NCBI GenBank assembly: GCA_019843655.1
Contig: JACDQD010000003.1
Coordinates: 6,450,925 to 6,514,924, forward strand
Source: Lethocerus indicus
Taxonomy: Eukaryota > Arthropoda > Insecta > Hemiptera > Belostomatidae
DNA: 64,000 bases
Direction of reading: 5' to 3'
Position numbers and translations under genes: made by a program. A model generated the notes under the pieces. It saw nothing but the letters and a program-made list of their open reading frames with translations. It did not search any database and had not been told where the DNA came from. Shown in pieces: positions 49,341 to 61,340 of this stretch; within the stretch, counting starts at the first letter, position 1; each line of letters begins with the position of its first letter.

Positions 49341-50180
49341 TTCACAAATTTTGTAGTATGAATTAAAACAGGTCCTACCATTCTATCATTCATCACCGCG
49401 TCATCCTGCCAAATAGACCTACCAATTATTTTTACGTTAGTTGAACTTATTTATTAATTAATTTCAATTAACTTGATTAGTGATAAGCCGTTTTAAGTTA
49501 TAAACGAAGAAACCCACATTTACAGTGCAGCGAACTGCAATGCACTGACTGTATCTAGACGGGAATAGTATTTTAAGCCGTATATATAACTTTATCTCTG
49601 TGTCTAATATACCACATCTCCTGTATTAGTTTTTGGTATTCCAATAGTGTTATATATTAAGCCATTGTTCGACGCGGGAAGCGAGTTTTGCAACGGAGCC
49701 TTGTTCTCTAATAACATCCATACATGTAAGAGCCGATGGATAATTTAAATTCCGGAATTAAACCAGTTCCAGGTTCTCGCCCGTCACTTCCGCTCGTGCA
49801 CAAAACGGTTGTCTGTTCATGCAATATAAATGTAGGAATAATTCACTGGAATAATTTCACCAGTAGTGTACCGATAAGAGAAACGTTGTGGAAAATTATA
49901 AGATCAATTATTGCCGTCTGAATTATAATTTTCGCTCCGCAATAACCAGTACTCTATTTCACCGAATTCTGTTCTTTTATTTTCTTATGTACTAAAATTC
50001 TTAATGAAGTATGTAATAACGTATTCAAAAATAAAAATGCGCTGTTTGCAATATATTATTTTAATGCTAATATAAATGGATATGAGTAACTTTAAAGGTG
50101 TTCACAATGTTCAGACTAGGAAAATATATAGAATTTTATAATCCGTCTTAAACTGTGGACATTTTAAAGCAAGCAGAAAA

Positions 50181-50201
50181 GCTGACTGATCACCAGTCAG
50201 C
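50181..50201. repeat. Inverted repeat, 8-bp arms
   Basis: GCTGACTG (50181-50188) and CAGTCAGC (50194-50201) flank ATCAC. It lies 10 bp before a diverged arm of the inverted-repeat family and may belong to that copy. Confidence 0.7.
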
Positions 50202-50210
50202 GCGAAACCA

Positions 50211-50286
50211 GAAGAGCGGTCGAAACCGGTCTAGCGAAATACAAAGTCACTCAGATGAGACAAAAAAACTGCGGTTCAGTATATAC
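50211..50286 (-). mobile_element. Diverged right arm of the inverted-repeat family
   Basis: GTCGAAACCGGTCTAGCGAAA, then GAGA and CAAAAAAAC, align with the right arm of the 16982-17224 element in the same order, and the outer end reads GGTTCAGTATATACAGTA against GAACCTACAGTA. Divergence is clearly higher than between the arms of the intact element. Confidence 0.6.
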
Positions 50287-52320
50287 AGTAAAACAATGAG
50301 ACTTCGTCAATTCTCGACAGGGGAATAGTCTCAATAGGAGAATAGTTAAAATTCTTTCTAGCAAAAAGCGCGCAACTGTAGTGCCCAAGGGTCAGGTTAG
50401 AATGATTAAAACCAAAATAATGGTTTACCAGTTTAATATATATTTTGAACAGAAATGTGAGGAAATGCACTGAAAGTTAACGAATACTAATATGAAATAA
50501 ATACGGGAGATCACTGCAAGAATGGCGTGAGAAAGGTTTCCCCCTATCTCCGCGCGCGTTGGTTAACTACGTTATCCTGTGACAAATATCAAGGATGAGG
50601 CGGAATATAAAAAAGAACCCGGGGCCTCTCCCTGCGGCTTTGGACCGGTGAAAAGTCAAGTCGTCGCTGTGTTGTCTGCGGTCTGTCGCCGGGAAAGGTA
50701 GATTGGGGTGGCGGGGGTTGTTTTATTTCGGACCCCGAGCGGCGGCCGGGAGGTGAAGGACGGCCGGCCCCTGTATTTTTACCGCCGATCTTGTTTTTCC
50801 CCACCCCACCAACCCCGACGAGAGGAATTCCGAACCGTAGCGGTAGCTCTAAAGTCTGATTAATTCGTCTCTTATTGCGGCCAAAATCTCCCCCTAAAGT
50901 GCCAATCGTCAATCTGTCAATTTATTACGAATTTATCATCGCGGATTTAAATTTGAGCGCTCAAATGTCCAGTCGCAGAATCGGACGAGCTCCTCAAGTA
51001 AATTGAGTCACGAAGAATTTTTAAACACCAAGTTCCAACCTTGGCAACTTTTTCCGGACATACTGAATTGCTTACTTAATTTTTTCTAACCTGACATGCT
51101 TTAATGTTTTTTACTCTAACCTGTACATTTGTTTTTTTATGAGACCGTCCACGAGCATTTAGAATATAATCAATAATTCTGTTTCTTTTCTCTGCAATGA
51201 AACTCATTGTTATATATCTGGCTATTAGCATTTCTTCCGTGTTATCGGTATTAGTAATAAAACATACAGTTGTATAAGATACAGTTGTAATAAACTAGGA
51301 GACCGATAAAATGATACCGTGACTAGTCCCGCAGTGACCGTATTTTTCCAATACCTTGAAAAATAATAACCGGCAGTGATAAATATGTAATTGCAGGAAG
51401 AAAATAATAGCTGAACGGAGTTACACTTTATTTAATGCGAACTTTCCTATAAAACAGACCGACCTTGGACGGTAATTCTTGGGGTTGGCGTGTGCCCACC
51501 AGCACAACAAATGAGGAATTACGAAGAGGTGGTATCGATCTGCCGGACTCAGTTTCCCCCGAGTGGGGAAGTGTTGGGGCGGGGGCCCATACGTTTTAGT
51601 CGGCGGCCCCTCCGACTTATTGGCCGCGACAGATCAAATTCAATTTCCCTCCCGAAGGCGTCAATATTCTCCGTATTTTTATTCGAACACTCACGGAGAA
51701 TGATAATATAGAAATAGACTAAACCGGATACACGAGCATTCGGTGGGCCTTAAATTCGACGAATAATATTCGGCGCCCCCACCGCGTGTATTAGGAATCG
51801 GCCTATCCGTCAGCATCAATAATGAAGGATAAATGAACAGGACCGATGGCCGAGTCTCCCGAATGATTAATACCGTCATATTGGGGGCCGCGATTTAGTA
51901 GCGCTGACGATAAACGCAGCCTAGTAATACAATTAAATCCGTTACTGAGAGGGCTTTCACTTTATTGATTTCGAGCGCACAAATTTCAAACAGACAGACT
52001 AGACAGATAAGCCATACTCGGTGTCCACAGCAATAAAAAAAAGCCTAAAACACTCCTCAAATTTAATCGAAATGGTGTGTGCATAATCAAAAACTAATTC
52101 GATTTTATTGAGCCCATCCTATATCCCGAAGTAAAATTTACATCCGTAATATTTTCGAGTGAGCTACGCAATTTATCAATATTACAGGGGTTAGTAATCA
52201 AACGCAATAATATTAATAAGGTTCACTTAAAACTGTTCTAGGCCCTTTAATATAATGTATTCAATTATATTAATGACATTCTGTTTATCGCTACTTATTA
52301 AGATAATGAATCCGAAATTT

Positions 52321-54030
52321 ATTCTTTAAATAATGGAAGCTCGCTCTAGAAGGCCCTCCCCCGCCCCTTCTGGCTCGGCTCAGGCGCCAATTAGCTGTGG
52401 AAAGGCACTAGGCGACAAATTTATGCTGAAAGCATGCTCTAAGCCAGCAGGCAAAGTGCAGCCAAGACCAAATAATTTCACGGAAGATAAAGGTGTGACT
52501 CTAATGATGTCCCTACGACACTGCTTATTAAAAAAAAGGAAGGAAGAAGAAAAAAGGAAGGAAAATAAAAAGCCGAGAATTTACGCTAAATGTTATCGCG
52601 TAATAAGTTTCATATGGAAGGACGCGCAATAATGCCAAGTTTTAACTAATTAGAACATTTCGCAGGCCTCGTAATGATGCGAGGTATTAACGTCTTCCGT
52701 GGAATAAGTTAAACTAATCATGGTTTAGGTGGCACTATCCCCCTCCTGTATCGATTCCAAAATATTTGGAATATTCGGTCTTACCTTTACAGTTCAAGCG
52801 GAATGGTTATAAGTAAAAGCGGATTTATAAAAGCGGGAAAGATGTGAATAAATTCCAGTCGATAGAGTTAAGAAGATCGTGGCCGGTCAGACTTATATCC
52901 CCGATAAAAAAATGCGTTGAGGTTGGGGACTCAGATGCGGGGGCGGCTTTAATAATTTCACGGCGGGGAAGGAAGCGGAAGAAACGGCGGTCGGGTCGGA
53001 CAATAATTTAGGGGACGGGGCTCGGACCGGCGGAGACGACGTCCAGGACGGAGTGGATCCCCTAGGAAATCAGGGAGGCGCGGGATGGACCCAGATTCGG
53101 GCTAATTCTCCGGGTCCGACGTTCCGTCCGGCCGGGGTCGAGGCGACGCCAAAGCCCGACAGAAAGCCGCCTTCTTATGAATTATTCATCCCGGGGACTG
53201 GTGGGACGGGGGTGGAAGCGCCGACTCCCTTTGTTTCCCCTGTCGGTAACCTAATAACGGACGTTGCTATAGCCGTCGTGTGTCGTGGCCGCAGGAGGAG
53301 TGGGCCTCCCCCAACCCCAACGCCAGACCGAGGGTTGAATATCCTTAATGGGCTCCCCTTTCCCCCTCCCACGAGAGTAAATCCTCGCCCCCAAAACGAC
53401 GCCCGCAAAAGAACATCTGACATTCCCTGTGACTGTAAAGCGGTATAAAATTAAGATATAAATTAGTATACGAGCATGGTTCGTCCGGAACGTGCGTGGA
53501 CTCGGTTATGGCGAATGTCTTCGCACTTTGGGTTCGCAAAGCTCATTGGGTCGATATTAAAAGCGAGAAGGAATAGTACGAAGATTGATATATTATTTAT
53601 AAACAGAGCTTTATTTTTAAACACGGGAGCGGCCCGTAATTGCTCGGAGAAATCATCCAATTAACTGACTCGAGAAGTTTCGGTTTGATTTAGACAATTT
53701 TTACATTCACGCAGTTATCGGCGATCGGCACACAATTCGTGTCCCAACACGCAATCACGAATCGTCACGAATCACGAATGGTTGTCAATTTTGTTTAACG
53801 AATACTTGGAGTTAATTGTTTGCAATTAAAATATAATCCCCGCGCTGTGTACGGGACCGGGCATATATTAAAGTACATAATATTTTAGGCCTAGCGGAGC
53901 GGGAGCTCCAGCGCCGTATTTAATCCGGGCCGAATTTTCATTACGATAACGCGTTAACCGTCCTCAGGGAATGTTGCGGGGCGGCCGGGTCGGGGGAAGG
54001 CGTTGACAGATTCCTCTTCCCTAAAGGCTC
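52321..54030. other. GC-rich gene-free block
   Basis: No gene seen. A purine-rich run lies at 52531-52571. Positions 52860-53410 and 53880-54010 are GC- and CpG-rich. Short CACGAAT direct repeats occur at 53755-53779. The 131-codon frame at 53053-53448 is Pro/Gly/Arg rich by composition, is opposed by an open minus-strand frame, and has no recognisable domain. Confidence 0.45.
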
Positions 54031-54589
54031 GAATTTATATAAACTTTAAACTTTGACGCAGTCGGAAATAAGTTCAGGAATAGCGGGCTTTAATAAATGG
54101 AACTAAATACGTGCTGCTGTACTGACATTTAGTGCTGTCTAACAGATGTCTAATAAATTGCTTTCCCAAAAAAATAATTTAAACGACAATACATCTTCGA
54201 TATTTAATTAAGGCAAAATAGGCAAGTGGATATTGAAAGAAAAATTGAAAGAATAATGAAATAATTGCTTTTCATCCTATTAAAAGCTAAAAATACAAAC
54301 ATATAAATAAAAAATTTAGGATTGATGTAAAAATCAAAATAAATCTCACCACCCGATTAAATGAATAGTTGTCCTGACAAATTATATTCCATCAATAATA
54401 TCAGTCGCTAAATAGTTTTGAATTAATAGTTTTATCTTCAGAAATATACCGTTGAATAATTTTAAGCAAAATTTACGAGGCTAAAAAGTCGGGTAATGTA
54501 TTATTTTAAAAATGGTGTGAATTGTAACTGTAATTGTTCAATGAAACACTCAAATATGGGAAGCCCTCACGATCCCTCCGGTCAGACTG

Positions 54590-54665
54590 GATGTATATAA
54601 ATAGCCGGTATATATACATCATTCACAGTTGATATATTACGGAAGCGGAGCCGTCTTTGGTGAGA
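54590..54665 (+). promoter_or_regulatory. TATA-type core promoter candidate inside an inverted repeat
   Basis: TATATAAATAG at 54594-54604 is a textbook TATA box. It lies within exact 10-bp inverted arms, GATGTATATA (54590-54599) and TATATACATC (54611-54620). At the usual distance of about 30 bp is ATTCACAGTT, a weak initiator match. A donor-like TTTG/GTGAGA follows near 54658. No supported coding exon follows, so this is only a candidate; A+T-rich DNA gives such boxes by chance. Confidence 0.2.
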
Positions 54666-55109
54666 TAAACATTGCCAAAAATGATACTGGGCCAACGTTA
54701 TTTTCAAAGCCCTTTCTACCCGCTTGCCCAACTATAAATTCTTCATTGTCAAACGCCCTTTCCAAGGGCAGCCATGGCCAATGTTAAAAGCACCCGCGCT
54801 CTCTGCACATACACCGACTCCAATATTTTTATGTCCCCCGGAAAAGAAATTGCACAGATCTTGAGAGAATTCTCAAAATTTTGAAAAAATTAAACAAATT
54901 ACCGAGGCATTCTCGCGGTTTGAAATTTGCTGCGGACACTTTATAAAAGATTTAAATATATATTGTAATATTTAGAGAACCTCGATGGGCCATTCTAATT
55001 TTGCTTCATCATATTCAAGAACTCATTAGTAAACCTATAAGCTACTACTTCATGAAAAGAATTTTATCTCGCGGAGATCATCTCGACGGGGCGGTCCGTC
55101 GCTAAAGAA

Positions 55110-55135
55110 TTTACTGTTGGAGTTTACTGTTGGGC
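55110..55135. repeat. Tandem 13-mer duplication
   Basis: TTTACTGTTGGAG is followed directly by TTTACTGTTGGGC. Two units only. Confidence 0.85.
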
Positions 55136-55343
55136 GTACAATTCTAAAGGTCTCCCCACATTTAAACGATGAATTATTTATGGGGCTCCGTGTCGATTCG
55201 GATTGGGAGGCCGGCTGTGTGTAAGGTTGACGCGGGCTGTGCGCCACGTGGGGGAGCCGGCGGATCGTTAAAATGTCGGCCGATGCGGCAGTTCAAATAG
55301 AATTAGGCTCGCCTAATTCCACTGAAGACGCCCGGAGCAAACA

Positions 55344-55379
55344 GAGGGAGAGGGAGAGAGAGAGAGAGAGATAGAGAGG
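55344..55379. repeat. GA-rich microsatellite
   Basis: Imperfect GA repeat with a pure core at 55353-55370, flanked by GAGGGAGAGGG-type runs. Confidence 0.92.
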
Positions 55380-58300
55380 GAAGGAGGCGCGGACGTCATT
55401 AACGAAGAGCAAACCTTTTGTGCAAAACGCTCCCCACCAACACCCCTTCCATACCCACTTCATGATGCAACCGATTTCATCCCTTTTAGGGTCAATTGAG
55501 GCTGTTGCGCCACAGCGTTAAATGCTACAATTTAATAATTAAAACTGACGCTTGTTTCCACTTTCATTTGAATTGGGGCCCCCAAAGGCACTAATCATTC
55601 AATAGACACACATCCGCTCATTTTTTACGCGTCGCTATAGAAGATGAGTACGATTCTGAAATCAATAATCCAATGGAACAGAAAGTCATTTTTAATATAA
55701 TACGGAATTTAGTTTCTAGTTTATTTTTGCTTTGTTTTAGCCATATTTTGACTTCCAATTCCCGGCTACATAGCGGAACTTGCAAATTTGAATTTGGTTT
55801 AATGCAAATGCAGTCGGATTGATGGCAATTATTAAACGTACTCGGATAATAGAAATTTAATTCGCTTAAATAAATCTAATTTCAGGGTGATGGGGGTAGT
55901 TTCGTGGTACTATCAGAATGCAAATGCTAGTAAGACCGATATGATAATGGAGGACTCGGCCGGTTGGTGTTTTTAATTTTATAATTTGCTCCCGACAAAC
56001 GAATAAAAGGATAGCTTGAAACGAGCATCGTGGCATGTCCACGAACAATTGTGTTTGTTGCCGCCGCCTTGTACGTCGGCCAATCCGGGGGCCGCGTTAT
56101 CTGGCGAACAGCCCCTGTAAAAATGTGATAAGGTCTGTACACAGTAAAGCGTTCAACAAGGTAGTAAAACACTCCAACCCCCGGGGTGATTATCAAGCCA
56201 GATGCCCTCAAAGCAGCTTAGAAGGCCCTTTTTCATTAAGCACAACTTTTGTACTACTTTTACAACATATTAAACGGCCCCAGTGTCAACGCTATTTTAG
56301 TCGCACTAATAAAGTAATATAAACAAATATTCGCGAGAGTTCTGAAGGAATGAGTGTTTTTCATGTACAATAGCAACAGGGAATATATTATTGTCTTTCT
56401 GTTATATAGTTACATTAAGTTCGGCTTTCTCGTAGGTTTTTCATCTTCTTGAGACCGAATTTCAGAAATACTTTCAACGATCAAAAGACGCGTCTACATC
56501 TTAAAGCTGACAGACATTGGTAATTACGAAAAGTGTTTATTTGACGTCCCTCCGAAAAGATTGAATTGAATAGAGCCCCTTATCGGGCGGTCCCTTTCCG
56601 GCAGTGTGTCTGCCAGTTTCTATGTGTTGTGTTCCAGTATGGAAAAGTCACTACCCCGATAACTACAGGAAGACACGCTTCATAGATATCACGAATATTG
56701 CATTGGATCCATTAGGTTCTATTATATATGGGGTTATATACGGCGTCGGTTACCTTTAACGGTCCCGACCGGCGGACATAACCGGTAAATTTGTAACGCA
56801 TTAGGTTGAAAGTATACGCCGCAACTGGGGCCGTTACGCCCGAATGAATTTCAGAGAAAAAAGGAAGCTTAACAACATACGGGGTTAGCCCCGATTCGAA
56901 GCTTAAATTCTACTTTTATGAATGACAACTGCATTGATTTTCTATATTATAGTATAAGTAAGTCATCAAGTAGACGGTGTTATTCACCGATTAAAGTTTA
57001 CTAGTACAGTTGGAGTTAATCGCTATTGAAGACTCGAAAGAATTGAAATGAAACACAGGGATGATATTGTTACTGTAGTTATAAAAAATGTGATGTATCA
57101 TTGTTTAGAAACGAAAAACAATAATTCAAAGTTTGTAGATCTAGCATTAAACATTATTCGATTTGTGAGTGCTAATTGTAAAGGAAGCCGGTGCGACGGG
57201 TCGACAAATGTTTGCGAATGATTTAATAATTCTCGCATTAAATTAAATGTTAAAACCTCTCGTTTTACCCAACGCAGGTTCATTAGATCCAAGCCCGTAG
57301 GGTGAAATTTCCTTTTTTTATCGCGAGTGGAAAAGCTTTTGATGTTTTAATTGAGATCCGGAGCGAGAAACACGGCAAACACGTCCCATAAAAATTTAGG
57401 GCGAGTTGGGGGCCGCTCCGAGGGGCGGTCTGCGGAAATATGTAATTGGATCCAAAGATTAATAACCGATATTAACGGCCACTCGTAAAGCGGGCAATCG
57501 ATTCCAGGGGGGCTGTTATGACATCTCGGCCGGGGGTATAAAACAAGGGATAATATTTCTGCATGATTTATACGAGCAATTTTGCCCCCGTCCCAGAGCC
57601 CACCCCTAATTGATTCGGACACTACGGATCGTCCTCCAAGTTGAAGTGAAAATTATTGATGAGATTTTTGTTTCCGGACCGCTCAGAACGTCGTATACCT
57701 ACCGCTTGGTAGGCCACCAAAATTTCAATTCGGAAAAAATTCAGTATCGAAATATCGTTTTTTATACAAATCGTCTTCCCTCGGTTACTAAATCCATATT
57801 CTATTGATATTCATCGGAATTCTCGATTTTACTATAAATGAGGAATAAATTTTTAAATAGTGTGGGCGTGTGCATTTGAGCGTACAGAAATATAAAATGT
57901 GGGTGTGTATTTACGGCACGCATGTTGATCCTAATACTCCTTTATTCACGCTCTACCGCTCATAGTATAATTGAGTATTTAAATATTCTGCGAATCTTTC
58001 CTCATAACTAACTTCGATTCCTGTTGTAACAACAATTTAAAACTAGTAGCTTGGAAATTTCAGGAAAAAATTATATTCTTAAAAATGGCAAGGTGTGAAA
58101 AACCCTTCTGTCTTACCTACATATAATTAAATTAATGTTGAGGTCCCGGATTACGTTGCAGTAAGATATGGGGATATGGAAGTAAGATAATTTATATATA
58201 TAAATTTTAATTCCAATATATTCCTGGCAGAGATCATTCACGTTGGAATTAACCCCGTTTTCGGAAGAATTCTACCTCGCGCTTCTCCGACGGCGGGGGA

Positions 58301-59093
58301 TATTGATTGAATTATATACTGCGACTTTAATCTTGCGAATTTCATTTTCAGCTGACTAGGAATTTATACAAACTAGGTGACCTTTTTTATCGGGACGGAT
58401 GCGAATTGAGGAGGGATATTGGAACCGAGTCACGGTGGGGTCGGTGTGGAACACGCCCCTCGATGATTCACCTCTCTCAATATTGTCCCATTCCACATCT
58501 GGAATACCAATCATCTTAACTATCCTGCCGTTGGACCAAACTACTATACTCTAAAACGCCGAACGGCTATAATAGAACTTCACACTTACCATTAAGGACG
58601 ATTGATAGATTAAATTGTTACCGGTCGTGATAAGATCTAGATTATGTGTGAAATCAAAATATTGATTAATACTTATTACTCATTTATCTTAATGAGGGGG
58701 TAATATCTTGTTTGTAGTACATATTAAAATTATTCGTATTATGTTGATATTTGTTCTGTATGAAATTCTTGGCTACTATTTGAGAAATTAATTGAAGCTA
58801 ATAAGGGTACCGAGGTAACTAGTAAATAGAAATATCTATTTTCTAAGTGGCGTACGAATTTGATCTACTGGCAGATGTAATTCATTTAATGAATTCAACG
58901 CGTGATTACGCAGCATTGAAGACCATATGAAACTATGCCGCATTCGGCAGTCAGTACGCATTAAGAATTGGGACTTCCAAACACCAGAATACAGCGCCTC
59001 GCAGCCAAGAAATCTAGGACGGAACATACAGCATGGGATATGGGTGGGAAGTTCCCAAAAATTAAAGAGGGCCTTCCGCCTGATTACTCCAGT

Positions 59094-59119
59094 ATATGTA
59101 TATATATACACACACAGAC

Positions 59120-59171
<52 letters not shown>
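59094..59171. repeat. Compound microsatellite ending in (AT)24
   Basis: GTATATATATACACACACAG-type DNA leads into an uninterrupted AT run at 59124-59171 (48 bp). Confidence 0.95.
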
Positions 59172-59174
<3 letters not shown>

Positions 59175-59289
59175 TGTACATTGGGAAGAAAGAACGAAAA
59201 AACACATTGAAGCTTAGCTCCGCTGTTCGACCGGGCGGAAAAATAAGGGAAAAATATGCCGTTGGCGGCGGTCAATGGGGCAAACTGCC

Positions 59290-59316
59290 AAGTTAGGGTC
59301 GGAGGACCCCTAACTT
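59290..59316. repeat. Small imperfect hairpin
   Basis: AAGTTAGGGTC (59290-59300) can pair with GACCCCTAACTT (59305-59316) with one bulged base, around a 4-base loop. Nothing ties it to a transcript. Confidence 0.65.
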
Positions 59317-60594
59317 CACCCGCCCCTATTCATAGGCCGTAGTTCTCGATCTTACAAATAATATGTTTGCTACAGAGCACTGGGAAAACTGAAGTCGGAA
59401 GGGGTGTCGGTCTTTCTGTAAGAATTCGTCCGCCCTTAGAACATCAAATGTTCCATTTCTGAAAGGTGGGACTCGCTATATCTGTAGCGGATCGAGTAAA
59501 TAAACTCTGGCAGTTACTCAAATATTTTCCAGGCTGTAATCGTTGAGATAAAAAGAGGAAGTTATTAACGGCCGGTAGTGTATAATATTTAATCGCCGGT
59601 TTTAATTTTCTTATAAACTCTTAATTAAATGTTTATGATTAAGTTCGTAACGGAAATTTATTTGTGTAATATAACGAGTATCATGCTACACATTACACGG
59701 GAAAGCCATTCCGCTAATGAGTGTTCTCGAAGGCTGCGTGAAAATTTCGTTTCACGGGTAAAAATATCAGAAAGCGACTAACCCGAGCCTGGTATTCTGA
59801 GGCCGGGATCTTGGCGTCTTAAAGAATATTCGAGCCAAGTTTTATCCCCTTAGCGGGGAGAAGAAAAGGAAGGGGGCGGGCGACACAAGTTTAAATCTAA
59901 TGGTGCATTGCTTGTAATTGCGCTCACCACATGTCTCTCTTTCTTTTTTCAAATAATTTATTGTTTCTTAAAGCGAACCGAATAGTTGATAAATAGTAAC
60001 GTGCTTTACTGTTTTCCAGCCGCCTAGAGGATTTTCATGTGGTTTACGAATGAAATAAATAGCGTTCTAAATCCTAATCTTGTAATGTGTATGAAACACT
60101 TTGATTTTTTCCTGTCTTACCAGCCGGAGTCAAATAAGTAAAATGTATTTAGAATGTTATAAATACAATTTAATGAAAAGTAATTAATAACGAAAGCAGT
60201 ATTTTACTTAAGTACAATGCTACACTTATTTCTTGTCTTCGCGACCGCATAGACTATAGACCACATGATCGCACTGAACATTAGTCCTCACCCGGTTAAT
60301 ACGTTAGGTGATAAACGTGCTCCAATTCCTCCGCTTATCAGCTTCTGAGAAATCCATGGTCGGGGATCGTTTCATCTCTACTCCAGAGACTAGTCCTCTT
60401 TCCGGTTCACAGTTGCCGTTTAGGACAATTATCGGCATCGTGATTGGAGGAGGCGGGGACGCAGTCCGAGATCCGAATGGACGGCACAGTCGGAATGAAG
60501 ACAGTGCCGCCGCACCATCCTCGAGGAATAATTAATGCGCGGGCAGGTGTCGGCGGTCGGTGCCCAACTGAGTAATGAACGGGCCGCCGACGGG

Positions 60595-60648
60595 GCGATA
60601 GCGATACTGATCCTGATAGTGATAGTTCTAGTGATAGTGATAGTGATG
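60595..60648 (+). repeat. Phased hexamer array, consensus GTGATA
   Basis: Nine consecutive hexamers: GCGATA, GCGATA, CTGATC, CTGATA, GTGATA, GTTCTA, GTGATA, GTGATA, GTGATG. Six contain GATA at strict 6-bp phase. In one + frame this reads as alternating Asp-Ser, but that frame is bounded by stops within about 25 codons on each side, so an exon is not supported. It could be a hexanucleotide microsatellite or an array of GATA-factor sites. Confidence 0.9.
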
Positions 60649-60940
60649 GAGGACACAGGTGTATCACGCCAGGCCGTCCTCCGAGCCGGCCTCGAGATTA
60701 ATTGAGACCGGGCCGCCGGCCGAGCCCTCAACAGTTATTTATTATTCTCGGTCCGGGCAGTGGGTCAACGCCGGCCAGATTAGACCCGCGCAACCCTTAG
60801 ATTAATGAACACCGCAATTAATAGTTGGCCCAGAAGAGAGAGGCCCCGCTCCCTCTCTATTTCTCAGTCTCGCTCCACCCCCGCTCCCATTCTCTTTCTC
60901 TCTACCCTCCCCACCGATATGTCAAACGGTCCCCTTCCTA

Positions 60941-61030
60941 TTTATAAAAGCGGTGTGACCGCGTCTGCAAATTTATAAAAGCCCGACTCTCGATTACCGC
61001 CCGGGCCCTTGTCCTCGTAGATTTATAACT
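60941..61030 (+). promoter_or_regulatory. Three TTTATAA sites in a GC-rich context
   Basis: TTTATAAAAGC occurs at about 60941 and again at about 60972, and ATTTATAAC at about 61021. The first two share an 11-base word 31 bp apart. They could be TATA-like elements or Caudal/Abd-B-type homeodomain sites. Neither reading can be settled from sequence alone. Confidence 0.3.
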
Positions 61031-61340
61031 TCGAGCGAGGGTGAATAAATTGATTTAATTATTAAGAAATCTTTATATAGGCCCTCCTAATACGGAGCGG
61101 ACGGTTTACATTGTTCGTCTATTAACGGTTGGTTCATTTAAAAATGTTCGTGACAGCGTTACGACACCTGCGCCATATACCTGCTTCCTATTTTCTCCCG
61201 GAGGAGGTAGAACGAGGACTGGAACTCGCTCAAGCTCTTTGGGGCGGGCTCTACTGGCAGTAGACACTCAGAAAGTACACAGAGGTACACGTTTGCTCGA
61301 GGTTCGAGCACGGCGATGACATTCTTCTTTGTTCCCGGTT

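Larger units (their letters stand above)
49341..52320. other. AT-rich stretch with two GC-richer islands
   Basis: No gene seen. GC-richer islands lie at 50560-50960 and 51440-51920. The repeat-family arm at 50211-50286 and an adjacent dyad (50181-50201) are listed separately. The 107-codon minus-strand frame at 50589-50912 lies in GC-rich DNA and has no recognisable domain. Confidence 0.5.
54031..57160. other. AT-rich stretch with promoter-like motif and GA tract
   Basis: No gene seen. It includes the TATA candidate at 54590-54665, a tandem 13-mer at 55110-55135, a GA tract at 55344-55379 and two POU octamers (ATGCAAAT) at 55803-55810 and 55918-55925. A GC-richer patch covers 56580-56880. 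Confidence 0.5.
57161..60270. other. Island followed by a long AT-rich spacer
   Basis: No gene seen. A GC-richer island covers 57161-57740. The rest is mostly A+T rich, with the AT microsatellite at 59124-59171, a small hairpin at 59290-59316 and short GC-richer patches near 58380-58500 and 59800-59890. Open frames at 58836-59296 run through the AT tract (Ile-Tyr strings) and are artefacts. Confidence 0.5.
60271..61340. other. GC-richer island with GATA array and repeated TTTATAA sites
   Basis: No gene seen. CpG-containing DNA from 60380 to 61300 holds the phased hexamer array (60595-60648) and three TTTATAA words at about 60941, 60972 and 61022, plus CATTAATGAACACCGCAATT-type ATTA clusters near 60800-60820. 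Open frames of 75-100 codons overlap on both strands and have no domain. The block is a candidate regulatory element by motif texture only. Confidence 0.45.

Noticed and set aside
53053..53448. 131-codon Pro/Gly-rich open frame
   Set aside because: GC-rich DNA with an open antisense frame over the same region; composition explains it.
60579..60700. Possible Asp-Ser repeat exon over the GATA hexamers
   Set aside because: The frame is closed by a stop at 60576 and another soon after 60690, with no convincing splice sites.
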